Shown here in pieces: positions 12,206 through 25,415 of a DNA stretch of 64,000 nt. The notes under the pieces are model-generated. The model did no database searches and was not told the origin of the DNA. It worked only from the letters and a program-made list of their open reading frames with translations. The DNA comes from Ricinus communis (lineage: Eukaryota > Streptophyta > Magnoliopsida > Malpighiales > Euphorbiaceae). A program made the position numbers and the translations under genes. Position 1 is the stretch's first letter, and every line of letters starts with the position of its first letter. Location of the stretch: NCBI RefSeq assembly GCF_019578655.1, contig NC_063258.1, forward strand, positions 13,582,802 to 13,646,801. Reading direction: 5' to 3'.

Positions 12206-12217
12206 TGGTATCAAAGC
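12206..12217 (+). promoter_or_regulatory. Primer-binding site of the Tekay element
   Basis: TGGTATCAAAGC, with one difference from TGGTATCAGAGC, is the tRNA-Met type usual for chromoviruses. It lies 5 bp after the LTR end. Confidence 0.85.
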
Positions 12218-12317
12218 AGGGATTAGATTCATTGGGAGTAGATTTATATTGCACATCATTAAGCATATGACATATGTTCTTTGAACTTGACTGAGTATTT
12301 GCATTTCATATATATAG

Positions 12318-13592
12318 ATGGAGAGACAAGGAGAACACGCAACTGGCCCAGATAAGTCATTAGAGTCTGTGCATGGTCATGAAAATGCATATGAACATGA
12401 TCAACATGATGAGCATAAGCTACATTCTGAAAATGCTGCACAATCGAATGTACAAAATGTTATGGAACAGTTTATGGATTTTCTAATGCAACGGGTAGCT
12501 CGACAACAAGCACCGGTGCCTCAGACTCAACAACAAGAGGTTGTGATAGATAAAAATTATGAAAGGGTTAGGAAACAAGGTGCTAATGTTTTTCAGGGTA
12601 CTACTGATCCTGCTGAGGCTGAGGAATGGTTACGAAATACGGAAAGGGTGTTGGATAGATTTAATTGCACATCAGAACAAAGGCTTCTATATGCAGTGTC
12701 TTTAATAGAAAAAGATGCACTTGATTGGTGGGAAACAGTTTTAAGAAGCAAAGATCGACCAATGACTTTGACTTGGAATGATTTCTTGAGAGAATTTGCT
12801 GAGAAGTATACTCTAGAAATTTATAGAGACAGAAGAAGCTTGAATTTCTTGATTTGAAGCGAATGATATGTCGGTTGTAGAGTATGAAGTTCAATTTGTG
12901 AGATTATCTAAGTATGCACCCGGAAGAAATAGCCCGAAGGCGAAAGGAAGAAATTTGAGATGGGTTTGAGGCTTGACATTCGTGAGAAAATGGCGTTGAA
13001 ACCTCGGAATTACAATGCCTCAATTGAAGCTGCTTTGAGAGCTGAAGAAACATCATTTGAAAGGAATACTATGGAAGCTAAAAAGAAGAAGATCATTGGT
13101 ACTTATAGTAATCCTCCAAGTTAGACTAGTATTTCTTCGTTCAGAGGCTTTAATTCACAAAGGAGTAGTTATCGTGGACGAGGGTTTGGTGGTCAGTCTA
13201 GTAGATCCTCCACAGTACCTTATAGCAGAGGTCGATACAATTCATCCAGACTTGAGGGAGGACAAGTTTCGGCCAGTAGAGGGTTTGCTCCTGTTTGTCC
13301 TACGTGCAATAGGAGACATACTGGAGAATGTTAGGGACTTATAGTATGTTTCACTTGTAGTAGTAGGCCAGGACATTATTCTAGAGATTGTCCTATGAGA
13401 AGAAATAATGCTAGAGAATCTTACACAATGGGTCAGAGTAGTGTTGGTGAAAATATTCCAGTTGGTTCAGGCAGAGCAGAGGAAGAGGTGGCAGAGGAGG
13501 TTTACCTATTTCAACAACATCATCAGAAAAGATTGGTCAACCACAAGCACAAGCTAGAGTATTTGCTACTACTAGAAATGAAGCATTTGTAG
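12318..13592 (+). pseudogene. Tekay gag (capsid and nucleocapsid), frameshifted
   Basis: The ATG at 12318 opens 179 codons. A His/Gln-rich N-terminus is followed by the capsid domain: GANVFQGTTDPAEAEEWLRN, then DALDWWETV and FAEKY, as in plant Retrotrans_gag proteins. The frame breaks near 12850, and the expected continuation (MSVVEYEVQFVRLSKYAP, then MGLRLDIREKMAL) follows in other frames to about 13060. An Arg/Ser/Gly-rich tail follows. The zinc knuckle at 13347-13391 reads CFTCSSRPGHYSRDC, with five rather than four residues between the second Cys and His because a Ser codon is duplicated. A stop replaces the residue after HTGEC just upstream. Several independent breaks make it inactive. 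Confidence 0.85.
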
Positions 13593-13594
13593 CA

Positions 13595-13990
13595 CCTGAA
13601 ATTGTTACTGGTATACTTTCTATTCATGATTCTGATGCACATGTTCTTATTGATCCTGGATCCACATGTTCATTCATATCACATGATTTTGCATCGCATG
13701 TTCATGCTAATATAGAGGCATTAGGTTACGATATATATGTATCTATGCTTGCTGGGGGTATTATCACAGTAAATACGATAGTGAGATCATGTCCTGTAGT
13801 AGTAGATAGTGTCAAAGTACATGCAGATTTGGTTGTTATTAATCTTAGAGAGTTTGATGTTATTTTGGGGATGGATTGGTTGTCAAGAAATCATGCTATT
13901 GTTGATTGTAAAACGAAGGAAGTGGCTATGGAAATACAAGGAGAAATGAAAATAATAATGGTGGGTGAAAGGAAGACAATTCCTAATTGT
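13595..13990 (+). pseudogene. Tekay aspartic protease domain
   Basis: The reading gives the active-site motif [13 protein letters not shown] near 13645-13685, then an Ile/Val-rich body and [19 protein letters not shown], the C-terminal signature of plant Tekay proteases, at about 13855-13910. From 13745 the frame is open through the protease into RT. The DPGST form of the active site is common in this lineage. It joins gag without a recognisable stop-and-restart signal, as expected for a single gag-pol. Confidence 0.85.
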
Positions 13991-15030
13991 TTGATTTCAG
14001 CAGTGACTGCATGTCAGTTAGTTAAAAATGGATGTGAAGCATATCTAATTAGTTTTGTAGATACTACTAAGGTCAAACCAGGGGTATTAGGCATTCCAGT
14101 GGTCAGAGAATTTCCTAACGTATTCTTAGATGATTTGCCTGGTTTTCCACCAAATCGAGAGGTTGATTTTGAGATTGACATCATCCCTGGCACGACACCT
14201 ATTTCCATTGCACCATACAGAATGGCTCCATTGGAATTGAAAGAATTAAAGAAGCAATTAGAAGAGTTACTTGGTAAAGGTTTCATCACGCCAAGTAACA
14301 TTGGGGAGCACCGATTCATTTGTGAAGAAAAGGATGGTAGTATGCGATTATGTATTGATTATAGGCAATTGAATAGGATTACGTTGAAGAATAAATATCC
14401 ATCGCCGTAGAATTGATGATTTGCTTGATCAGTTCAAAGGTGCAATCATGTTCTCTAAAATTGATTTAAGATCGGGTTATTGGCAACTCCGGGTTGAAGA
14501 GAAATCTATTGCCAAGACAGCATTCAGAACAAGGTATGGACATTATGAATTTATTGTGATGCCATTTGGGTTAACAAATGCTCCTGCTGCTTTTATGTCA
14601 CTCATGAACAAGACTTTCCAACCATATTTAGATCATTTTGTTATTGTGTTCATTGATGATATTTTGATTTACTCTAGAAGCCTAGAAGAGCATGAACAAC
14701 ACTTGAGAATTTTTTTACAGATTTTGAGGGAAAAACAATTGTATGCAAAATTCAACAAATGCGAGTTTTGGATGGAGGAAATTGCATTCTTAGGGCATAT
14801 TATTTCTAAACATGGATTGCAACCAAATTCATCAAAGATTAAAGCAATTATTGAATGGGAATCACCTAGAAATGTTTTTAAAGTTTGAAGTTTTCTTGGG
14901 TTAGCTGGCTATTATAGAAGATTTGTAAAAGATTTTTCAGTTATTGCTAAGCCTCTCACAGCTTTGTTAAAGAAGAATGTGCCATTCCAGTGGACTGAGT
15001 TGTGTGATCAAAATTTTCAAGAGTTGAAGT
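13991..15030 (+). pseudogene. Tekay reverse transcriptase and start of RNase H, truncated
   Basis: The RT is recognisable over its whole length: [32 protein letters not shown] (about 14345), [13 protein letters not shown] and [13 protein letters not shown]. The catalytic box is FIDDILIYS with FIDD at 14649-14660, followed by [10 protein letters not shown]. Damage includes an out-of-frame stretch near 14293-14330, an extra base near 14410 after NKYPSP, and a TGA at 14886-14888 before SFLGLAGYYRRF where Arg (CGA) is expected. The sequence stops near 15030 in the LKKNVPFQW/FQELK region and joins an R repeat. RNase H catalytic residues, integrase, chromodomain and 3' LTR are missing. Confidence 0.88.
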
Positions 15031-15035
15031 ATTAT

Positions 15036-16194
15036 TATGTACGCCCATACAATTTCCTCTTATTTTCATAAAGGAATCATAGGAAAGCAATTAATAATCT
15101 TGACTGGTGACATTGGGGCAATGATTTGATGATAAATTAGCATGAGACGCAGATCAATAAGTGTAAAGGAGAAACTATATTGCTTTAGATTAATACAAGT
15201 GGGAATGCAGATATTTTGATATTTGGAATCCATATAATGAATAATTTGGGTTGGAGTGTGATTAGGTATGCCCAGAGGAATTTTCTTTTGTTTTCGTTAA
15301 GCTGGCTCATAAAATTTAGAATTATCAGAGTTGTTGTCCACTCAACTCCTCTCTAGTTCTTGATTTGACCTTAGTTTATTCATCTTTATTTATTTATTTA
15401 TTCATATTTAGCTTCTCTTTTCTTCTTCTTATAGAATGAGGGCTCTCACATTATGTAAACCGCATGCAACTGAATATTTGAGGCTAGTGTGCATATTATT
15501 TCAGTTTTCTACCTTCTAGAAAATTAAGTTGTAGGTTCTTTCATGAACTTTGCAGACTTATGAAGACTCACACGAGCAAATCTAGACTTATCGCTCATGT
15601 CCTTCCTTCCATTTATGTTCTTTTGTTCGTCTCTTTCTAATCTATGTCTTATATAATTATTTGGTTTTATTTGGCGAGCATAAACAAGAATATTAAGTTA
15701 AAGCACGTGGAAGCGACAATCATAGGGACCGATCCAATGCTTGGACAAATGCGAAGAAAGAAAATTAGTTGATCGAGTATTGATATCATTATTTGAGTGA
15801 TCGCGGAATAAGTTTTTGAAGGAGAGAGGGAATGATGTGAATTGAGGCATACCCAAATATTTACGATTCAAGACTTGCACCATTATGATCTCTATCATTC
15901 CATGTTTCTCTAGGCACGAGGACTCCCTGATGACAGAAGGATTGGCATAATGGAACATTGGAACACAATTGACAAGCTTGACTAGTGACATTGGAACTTA
16001 GCTTGATGATCAAGCAAGACGAGATGTAAATCCATTTGCGTAAGGGAGAAATCATGTTGTTTTCGATTAATCCAAGCGTAATACAAGCAAAGAATGTAAC
16101 CATTTTGATGTTAGGATGCATATAATGAATTAATTTTAGTCGGAGTGTTGTTATGTTGGCCAACGTGAATTTTCAATTATTTTTATTAAGTTGG
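15036..16194 (+). repeat. R-repeat block, plus orientation
   Basis: About one and a quarter R units follow the Tekay break. The TATA-like box is mutated here ('acattatgtaaaccgcatgc' near 15450). A second anchor phrase lies near 15885. The block ends at 'gttggctcatgag', where a scrap of Athila-like internal sequence (16195-16216) and then the A1 LTR begin. Open stretches on the minus strand (15698-15991, 15861-16163) are the repeat-wide antisense frame described in the findings, not genes. Confidence 0.8.
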
Positions 16195-16216
16195 CTCATG
16201 AGCATAATGTGCAATA

Positions 16217-17147
16217 CCACAATTCACAACGTCTCATGATTAAAGTGATTTCTCATTAATAATAAAGGCAAGAAGAAACAAATATTGATAATCAAAATCT
16301 CATAAATATTGAAATTAATCCAACAACATAGGAACCCCAAATGGGTTTGATAATTTAGCTACTCATACTAATAAGCAACACAAAATAAAGAATAGATGCA
16401 GAAAAGTAAATTAAAGGCATGTACACCCTTCTTCTTCAAGTTGGATGAGAAACACTAAATTTCGAATTTACTTCTTGAATGTTCCCAAATCTTATCCTGA
16501 TCTTCAATTTGATGTTAAAACAGATGTAATCCTTCCTTCAATTGATGAAATGATCTTCTAAGGTCGAGAATTAAAGTCTGGAAGGAGATGGTTTAAGAAA
16601 ATCGAACCCTAATTTAACTACTCATACTAATGGAAATCAAGTCAAAAAATCGAACCTTAATTTAGCAAATCATTTTTAGCCTATACAATCCCTTCAGCAC
16701 GGCCGTGGTCAAGCCTGTGCTGATTGGCACGAGCAGAGTCCAGGCTGTGCTGGACCTCTGCGTTATGCATCTATTGACTTCTTTCAGGTTGTGCCCTAGC
16801 CAGTGCTGAGCCACCACAGGCTGTGGTGGAGGTCGTGGTGGCTTCAGAAACCATGCCAAAATAGCACTCTTTGAGGGAAACTACTTGATAATTCAACACT
16901 GTCGGAGTCCAGGCCGTGCTCAACCTCGGAATGCTAGTCCTTGCTCAGTTTGATGGATTCTTGTCCATAATTGTGCGTATTTCCCTCGATTATTGATAAT
17001 GTCCCTCGATTATTGATAATGTACCTCGATAATGACCTGAAACGTGAAAGGAACCAAAAGACAGGTGATTCTAGCATAAAACGGGATAATTATGCATAAA
17101 AATGTAAACAATTGGGCATGTAAATATGTATAATATGATGCATATCA
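16217..17147 (-). repeat. 3' LTR of Athila-like element A1 (minus strand), 3'-truncated
   Basis: Read on the minus strand, the LTR starts TGATATGCATC at 17147, directly after a conserved 'aagcttaagtatggggtgatt' tract, and runs to about 16217 inside the 'acgttgtgaattgtgg' stretch. It lacks the terminal part found in A2. It contains the GC-rich 'gcacggccgtgg' and 'agcacggccgtgctgaac'-type segment typical of this family. A minus-strand open stretch at 16662-16859 falls in that GC-rich segment and is not considered a gene. Confidence 0.75.
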
Positions 17148-18837
17148 AATCACCCCATACTTAAGCTTTTGCTTGTCCTCAAGCAATCAATAACTCAATA
17201 CATGCACAAACAATAATCACCCCTCAGAATCCATGCTAAAGTTCACAACTCAACCTTATTCAACATATAAAAAATGAAACTCAAGAAACTAATAAGTTAT
17301 ACACCTTTAAGAAAGAACTATAATAATATCATCTCGAAACACAACTTACATAACAAACCTGCATTAAAGATTAAGAACCATTGCCTCACAGGAATCTCTG
17401 AACTCAAAGAGTTTACAGGTAAATAAGAAAATCCCCTCAATGTAGCTGCACAAAACCTGTTTACCATAAGATTGCTCATAAATCTCCTCTTCGCTATCGC
17501 GAATAATTGAATACCAAATCAAAAGGTATTTTCAAAGGTTGTAATGAGGCTGAGGTAAAGGTAAGAATATTTGGATAGAAGTGTAAAGTATACTGAAAAA
17601 TCATGCACTTAATTGAAATGAATGCTTCAGGAACTGAGTGCTAAACAATAAAAATATTCACTAAGCCTTATTTGAAGTAAAGGATGCTCACAAGAGTTAA
17701 ATTTAGAAGAGCTAAAAGCTAAGAAGTAAGTCATAAAATTTTCTTTCTTTCTTTTTCTCTATATATATTTTTTTGATATATACTATGTATATATACTACA
17801 GCAACTTATATAGGGGCTGTTGTGGTTAGTGACATAAACAATAAGAATAAATATCCAATTTGGATTGAAAGGAGCATCAAAGAATAACTGAAAAGACTAA
17901 GTAAATTAAAAACAATGTTAGGCACTATGATCCCATAAATGAAGAAACATAACACATAATTACTTAGTATACAGGGTGAAAGGAAAGACAAATGTATAGA
18001 ATGGTGTATCTGTAGTGAGTAGGTGTAAATTATGAAGAGAAGGTTAAGGCTTAAATTGGCTGACTAATGGAAACAGAGGGTAGGCTTTTGGCCAGATGTG
18101 GTGAAATCTTAAGTTGCCCAAGTTATCTAATGGTATACAAAAATTCATGTAACCGCAACAAGCATTATAGAGCAAGTTCTAGAAATGAAAGTAAGTACAG
18201 CGTACACTCAAATAAGAAAAGTCATGAGCATAATGTGCAATAGCTGCTCAATTTTAGTTTAAAAACTCACGTTTGAAGTTGCTAAAATTTGCAATTGGTT
18301 CCCAGACTTATCAATTGAATCATCACATAAATTGAATACGAGATTGACATAATCAAGGTTCACAGTCAAAGGTTGTAAATTCACAAGGAACTCAAGTAAC
18401 ACCGGTTTAACCCAGCCAAATTGACATATTAAATATAGTGAAATTGCTTTCAAGAACAAAAGATAAAAAGGGACAATCAAGTACTAGTGTGTGAATTAAG
18501 TCATTAATTACGAAAGAATAAACTAAACTTGAATGTCATGAAAACCCTAGGTCCTAACATCCTAAGAATAGTCCATTATCATTGCCTTTAAACATAAGGG
18601 ATACCCACCCAACACTTGAGTATAACACTGTCCACAGTGTTAGAAAAATTAAAACTAGGTATAGCACATAACTAGCAAAGCAAAGTGTTATACTAAAATA
18701 AATTAACATGAAAGAAAAATGAAAGGAAATAACATAAAATTAAACATGAAAAAATACAAAAAAATAAAATAAAATAAAATAAAGAAGGAAAATAAAAAGA
18801 AAAAGGAAAAAGAAAAATAACACAAATTTTTGTTTCA
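17148..18837 (-). other. Long non-coding 3' region of A1
   Basis: This 1.7-kb stretch matches the 3' untranslated region of A2 (33500-35029) in reverse complement. For example, 18259-18310 pairs with the 33870-33920 region around 'ccaattgcaaattttagc'. It begins with the polypurine-like tract next to the LTR. It ends in an A-rich run (about 18735-18822) of 'aaaataaaataaaat' type. I see no protein of a known family. Confidence 0.7.
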
Positions 18838-19059
18838 CTACTGGTAGTCTGCTGAAGGTGTATCCTCACTGGTTGGATTTGCTGGAGGATGAGGATTAGG
18901 GGAAGTCGCTAAAGGAGGGGGCGGTGGTGGTGGCACAGGGTCCATGAAGCATCCTGCCATATCGAACTCCATATCATCGATGAACCGCTGATTTTGTGCT
19001 CCGGTGTCCCTCATCTTTTTAATCTGCTCCGTCATTAAGTTAAAATCTCTTCCTAACAA
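18838..19059 (-). CDS. Short unassigned ORF in A1 with a polyproline tract
   Basis: The frame gives 73 codons ending DTPSADYQ, with a run of seven prolines (VPPPPPPPL). Its first few codons lie in the LTR remnant and the rest in internal sequence, so the apparent start is probably an accident of the deletion junction near 19048. It lies where the coding end of an Athila-like element would be. The charged first half followed by a Pro/Ser/Thr tail resembles the end of some Athila-type coding regions, but I cannot assign a domain. The A2, A4 and A5 copies carry a gag-like region instead. Probably a fragment. Confidence 0.3.
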   Translation of the reverse strand: MLGRDFNLMTEQIKKMRDTGAQNQRFIDDMEFDMAGCFMDPVPPPPPPPLATSPNPHPPANPTSEDTPSADYQ

Positions 19060-20085
19060 TCAATTATTCGATTAGCATTAAGGTTTAACCCACCTCTATT
19101 AAGCTTTATTAACTCTTAATCTAACTAGTCAATTACCCTTATCTCTAAGTGATTATTAACCAATTCTTGCTATTCAATTTTTCGATTACTAAATGAATCT
19201 CTTAATTACATAAAGCAATCTAAATTCCACAATTCACAACGTCTCATGAATAAAGTGACTTCTCATTAATAATAAAAGCAAGAAGAATCAAGAATTGACA
19301 ATCAAAATCTCATAACATTAAAATCAATCCAACAACATAGGAACCCCAATTGGGTTCAAAATTTAGCTACTCATACTAATAAGCATCACAAAATAAGGAA
19401 TAAAATCAGAAAAGTAAATTAAAGACATGTACACCCTTCTTCAATAAGTTGGATGAGAAACCCTAATTTTCCAATTCAGAATAGCAAACCCTAAATTGCC
19501 TTTTGAATGCTCCTAAATCTTGCCTTGATCTTCAAATTGATATTGAAACAAGTGTAATCCTTCCTTCAATTGATGAAATTGATCTCCCAAAGTCGACAAT
19601 TGAGGTCTAGAAACAAATGATTTAAGTTCGTATAATGGAAATCAAGTCAGAAAATCGACCTCTAATTCACCAAATCATTTTTGCCTATATAGTCCCTTCA
19701 GCACGGCGGTGGTCAAGCTGGATTCAGTTTTGTTGACCTCTTCTAGGCCGTGCCCTAGCCAGTGCTGAGCCACCACAGGCCATGGTGGAGGCCATGGTGG
19801 CTACGAAAATTGTGCCAAAATGGCACTCTTGGGGGCAGCTTCTTGACAATTCAGCACGGCCGGAGTCCAGGCCATGCTCAACCTCGGAATGCTAGTCCTT
19901 GCTCAATTTGATGGATTATGGTCTGTAACTGTGCGTATTTCCCTCGATTATTGACAATGTCCTCCAATAATTACCTGAAACGTGAAAGGAACCAAAAGAC
20001 AGGTGATTCTAGCATAAAACGAGATAATTATGCATAAGAATGTAAATAATTGGGCATGTAAATATGTATAATATAATGCCTATCA
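19049..20085 (-). repeat. 5' LTR of A1 (minus strand), truncated at its 3' end
   Basis: On the minus strand it starts TGATAGGCATT at 20085 and runs to about 19049, where it breaks within the 'gaattcgg/ttaggaagagatt' part of the LTR. The break means that the LTR's last portion, the primer site and gag were deleted. It shares the GC-rich 'agcacggccggagtccagg' segment with the other family members. The flank at 20086 is R sequence, so A1 inserted into R. Confidence 0.75.
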
Positions 20086-21967
20086 ATGAGGAGTCCTGAT
20101 AACACAAGGATTGGCACAAGGAATCATGGGAGTGCAATTGACAAGGTTATTCGGTGGCATTGGGTCTTTGCTTGATGGTCAAGTAGGATGAGACGTTAAT
20201 CCACGCGCGTAAAGGAGAAATTATGTTATTTTTGAATTGATTTAAACACAACCGTAGGCAAAGAATATAAGTAGAAGGAAGGACGTGAGGGATTAGTCTA
20301 TGCTCGCTAGTCCGAGGGTTGATAAGTCGACAAATTTCTTGAAAGAACACAAAACTTGATTTCTTGCAAGGTAGAAAACTGAAATATTATCCTCATTAGC
20401 CTTAAATATTCGGTTGCATGCGGTTTTTATAGTACGAAAGCCCCCAAATCTATAAGAAGAAGATACTAGAAGCTAAATATCAATAATTAATTAAATAAGT
20501 ATTAATAAACTAAAGTCAAATCAATAAACTAGAAGCTAAACATTAATAAACTCTCACAGTCTTAAATTTTATGACCCATCTTAACAAAAATAAGGGTAAA
20601 TTCGGGTGGGCCTACCTAAAACCACTCCTAGCCAAATTACTTCACTATATGCAATTCAAACATCAAAGCATTCGAATTTCAGCTTGTATTACGGTTGAAT
20701 TAATAAAAAACAACTTGATTTCTCCCTCACGCGCATGGATTTACGTCTCTCTTGCTTGATCTTCAAGCTAAGCCCCAATGCCACTAGTCAAGCTTGTTAA
20801 TTGCGTCCCATGATTCCTTATGCCCCACCTTGCATCATCATGAGTCCTTGTGCCTAGAGGAATAAGGAAGGATGGAGATCCTAATGGTTCAAATCCTGAG
20901 TCAGAATATTTGGGCATGCCTCGATTCTTGGTGTTCCTTCTTTCATCTAAAAGATTCCTTCGTGACCATTCGGAGAATGATATTAATACACAATCAACTA
21001 ATTTTCATTCTTTGCATTCATTGAAGTATTGGATTGATGCCTATGATTGCCGCTTTCGTGCACATTCACACAACACTCGTGTTTATGCTCCCCATATAAA
21101 ACCAAACCAACATACTAGATAGAGATTAGAAAGAGAGACAAAAAAGAAACAAACAAAATGAGAATATAGGTAGGATTTCATATCCGATAAGGAAAAAAAT
21201 CATAAGTTCTTTATTCTCTTCCATACGGCTAAGCTAAGGTTCAAATCGAATTGATTTAAACACAAGCATAGACAAAGAAAACAAGCGCAAGGAAGGACAT
21301 GAGGGATAAGTCTATGCTCACTAGCGCAAATGTTGATAAGTCCATAAGTTTCTTGAAAGAATACATAACTTGATTTCCTATAAGGTAGAGAACTGAAATA
21401 ATATGCTCATTAATCTCAAGTATTCAGTTGTGCATAGTTTTTATAGTCCGAAAGGCCTCATTCCATAAGAAGAAGAGACTATAAGCTAAAGTCAAATCAA
21501 GAACTAGAAAGGAGTTGACTGGACAATAACTCTTGCAATCCTAAATTTTATAAGCCAGCTTAACAAAAATAAGGATAAATTCGGGTGGGCCTACCTACAA
21601 ACACTTCGACCTAAATTACTTCATTATATGCATTTCAAACATCAAAGTGGTCGAATTTCATCTTCTATTACACTTGGATTAATTGAAAATAACATGATTT
21701 CTCTCTCATGTGCTTGGATTTATGTCTCTCCTACTTGATCATCAAGATAAGCCCCAATGCCACTAGTTACATTTATTAACTGCATTCCAATGATTCCTTA
21801 TGCCTAACCTTGTGTCATCGGGATTCCTCATGCCTAGTGGAAGAAGGAAGGATGGAGATCCTAATGGTACAAATCTTGAGTCAAAATACTTGGGTGTGCC
21901 TCGATTCTCGGTGTTTTTGCTTCCTCTATAAGATTCCTCCTTGATCATTCGAAGAATGATATTAATG

Positions 21968-22313
21968 AGCCTTAAAGTGGTATCCAAATCTTCAAGCCTT
22001 GATGTGTCCTTAGCCCAAATATCTTGAATAAGCCCATTGAAAGCTTCTTTTATTTTCTTAGCCTTGGGCCTTGTAATTGGGTCTCCATAGATGTGAAATG
22101 GATCTTGAATCCTAGTTGGGTTAGGATTCCCAATGTCACTTGAATTCTTGATGTCCTTTAGACTCCCAATATCATTAGAGACTCCTTGTTAGAGTAGAAC
22201 TCCTAGTTACAGTAGGACTCCTTATCAGAATAGGATTCTTTAAGCTAGTAGGATTTGTATCATTAGGATTCTTTGTCGGATTAGAATTTCTTATGCTATA
22301 TCGGTTCTTATCA
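21968..22313 (-). repeat. Truncated S-family LTR fragment in R (inverted copy of 3333-3690)
   Basis: On the minus strand it starts TGATAAGAACCG at 22313. It continues through the 'aatcctactctaacaagg'-type repeats and a pol-tail coding segment (KAKKIKEAFNGLIQDIW), then stops near 21968. Both boundaries match the fragment at 3333-3690, which is strong evidence that the two R arrays are duplicates. Confidence 0.7.
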
Positions 22314-25300
22314 ACGATGGAGATCCCAACGATCTAAATCTTGAATTGGAATATTGGGGTGTGTGTCAATTCTAAATCTAGGTTTGCTTGTGTGTGTCTT
22401 CATAAGTCCACAAAGTTCTTGCAAGAACGCATAACTTGATTTTCTGCAAGCTAGAAAACTAAAATATTCACTAGCCTCAATTATTCGGTTGCATGTAGTT
22501 TTTATAGTGTGAAAGCCTAATTCCATATGAAGAAGAAATAAGAAGCTAAATACGGAGAGGAGTTGACTGGCCAACAACTCTCATTGTCCTAAATTTTGTG
22601 GACCAACTTAAAGAAAGCAGGAGAAATCTGCAAAGGCCTACCTATTAACAACCCGAGCTAAATTACTTCTTTATATGCATCCCAGACATCAAAACGCTTC
22701 GCATTCCCACTAGTATTACACTTAGATTAATCGAAACCCATATGATTTCTCACTATCGCATACGTGATTTACATCTTGTCTTGCTTGATCATTATGCTAA
22801 GCCCCAATGCTACCGGTCAAGCTTGTTAATTACATTCACATGATTCCTTAAGCTAATCCCCACATCATCAGGAGTTCTTGTGTCTAGAGGGACAAGGAAC
22901 AAGCTTCAATTCTCATTGTTCCCTTTTTCCTCCAAAATTATTTGCAGTCGTCAAGAATGATATGAATACTCGATCAACTAATTTTCTTTCTCCATATTAG
23001 TCCAAGTATTGAATCGATTGCCTATGATTACCGCCTTCCAAGGGCTTTCTCTCAATAGTCGTGTTTATGCTACCCAAATAGAACCAAGCTATCATATAAG
23101 AGAAAGAGGAGTTGACCGTCAACAACTTTTATAGTCCCAAATTCTATGAGCTAGATTAACAAAATAGAGGAGAATTTGTATGGGCATATATAATAATACT
23201 CTGGTCCAAATTAAATGATTATATGCATCCCAGAAATCAAAATGCATTCATTCCTGCTTGGATTAATCGAAAGCAACATGATTTCTTCCTTATGCGCGTA
23301 GATTTGCCTCTCGTCCTGCTAGATCATCAAGTCACGCCATAAAGCCATCGATCAAGCTTCTTAATTGTATTTATGCTCACCAAATAAAACCAAACCATCA
23401 AACTAGATAGAGATTAGATAGAGTGAAACAAAATGAGAACATAAGTGGGATTTCATATTTGATAAGGAAAGAAATCACAAGTTCTTTAATTTTTTCCATA
23501 TGGTTAAGTAAAAGGATCAAATTGAATTAACTTAAACATAAGGGTCGATAAAGAACACAAGATAAAGGAAGGACATAAGATATAACTCTGTGTTCACTAG
23601 AATGAGTCTTGATAAGTCAAAAAAGTTCTTGAAAGAACCCATATTTTAATTTTCTGCAAGTAGAGAACTCAAATAATATGTTCACTGCCCTCAAGTATTC
23701 GGTTGCATGCGATTTTTGTAGTATGAGAGAGTAATTGACTGGTCAACAACTTTTGTAGTCCCAAATTCTATGAGCCAGCCTAACACAAAGAAGGGAAAAT
23801 TTGTTTGGGCCTACCTAATAATATTCTGATCCAGATTTCTTTATTATATGTGGCCCAAATATAAAAATGCTCACATTGCTACTTGTATTATGCTTGGATT
23901 TCATGATTTCTCCCTTATGAGCGTGGATTTACGTCTCGTCCTACTTGATCATCAAGATAAGCACAAGACCATTGGTCAAGCTTGTCAATCCATGATTCTT
24001 TAGAATAATCCTTGTGCCATCAAAAGTCATCGTGCTTAGAGGAACAAGGAATGATGGAGATTCTAATGGTGCAAATTTTGCATCAGAATATTTAGCGTGC
24101 CTCGATTCTAATTGTTCCCTCTTTCTTCTAAAATATTTGTCCGCGATCATTCCGAGAATGATATCCACACATGATCAACTAATTTTCTTTTTCTTCACAT
24201 TTGTCCAAGCATTGGATCAGTGCCTATAATTGCCACTTCCACGTGCTTTCACTCGACACTCGTGTTTATGCTCCCCATATAAAACCAAACCAACATATAC
24301 TAGATAGAGATTAAAAAGAGAGACACAAAAGAAAAAAAAGAATGAGAATATTGGTAGGATTTTGGATTTGACAAGGAAAGAAATCATATGTCTTTTGGTC
24401 TCTTCCATACGGCTAAGTGTAAGGATAAAATTAAATTGATTTAAACACAAGCATAAACAAAGAACACAAGAGAAAGGAAGGAGGTGAGGGATAAGTCTAT
24501 GCTTGCTAGTGTGTGTGTTGGTAAGTCCATAAATTTCTTAAAAGAACCCATAACTTGATTTCCTGCAAGGTAGAAAACTGAAATAATATGCTCATTAGCC
24601 TTAAGTATTCAGTTGCATGTGGGTTTTATAGTGCAAAAGCCCTTATTCCGTGAGAAGAAAAGACTATAAGTAAATATGAATAAATAAATAACGAAAGATT
24701 AATAAACTAAAGTCAAATCAAGAACCAGAGAGTAGTTGAGTGGTCAACAACTCTTATAGTCCTAAATATTATGAGCCGGCTGAACAAAAACAAGGAAAAA
24801 TTCGTGTGGGCCTACCTAATAATACTCCAACCAAAATTACTTCGTTATATGCATCCCAAACATCAAAATGCTTGCATTTCCACTTGTATTACACTAGGAT
24901 GAATAAAAAACAACATGATTTATCCTTTACGTGCGTGGATTTACGTCTAGTCTTGCTTAATCATCATGTTAAGACCCAATGCCACCGGTCAAGCTTGTTA
25001 ATTGAGTTCCCATGATTTCTTATGCCAATCCTTATGTCATCAGAAGTCATCATGCCTAGAAGAACAAGAAATGATGAAGATCTTAATAGTGCCAGTCCTG
25101 AATTAGAATATTTGAGCGAGACTCAATTCTTAGCATTCCCCATTATTTTCAAAAGATTCGTTTGAGAACATTCAAAGAATGATATCAATAATCGATCAAC
25201 TAATTTTCTTTCTTCGCATTTGTCCAAGCCTTAAATTAATGGCTATGATTGCCGCTTCCACGTGCTTTCACTCAACACTCGTGTTTATGCTCCCTAAATA

Positions 25301-25415
25301 AAAACATAATTTTTTTGTTCTTTTTCATATGGTTAAGCTTAAAGATGAAATGGAATAGATTTAAACACAATGGTAGACAAAGAACACAAAAGAAAGGAAG
25401 GACGTGAGCGATAAT

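Noticed and set aside
12201..12230. tRNA-like strings near LTR ends
   Set aside because: These are short primer-binding sites complementary to tRNA 3' ends. No cloverleaf can be drawn around them.
15036..15040. Target-site duplication for the Tekay element
   Set aside because: The element lost its 3' LTR, so only the 5' flank (ctaag) is available and no duplicate can be tested.
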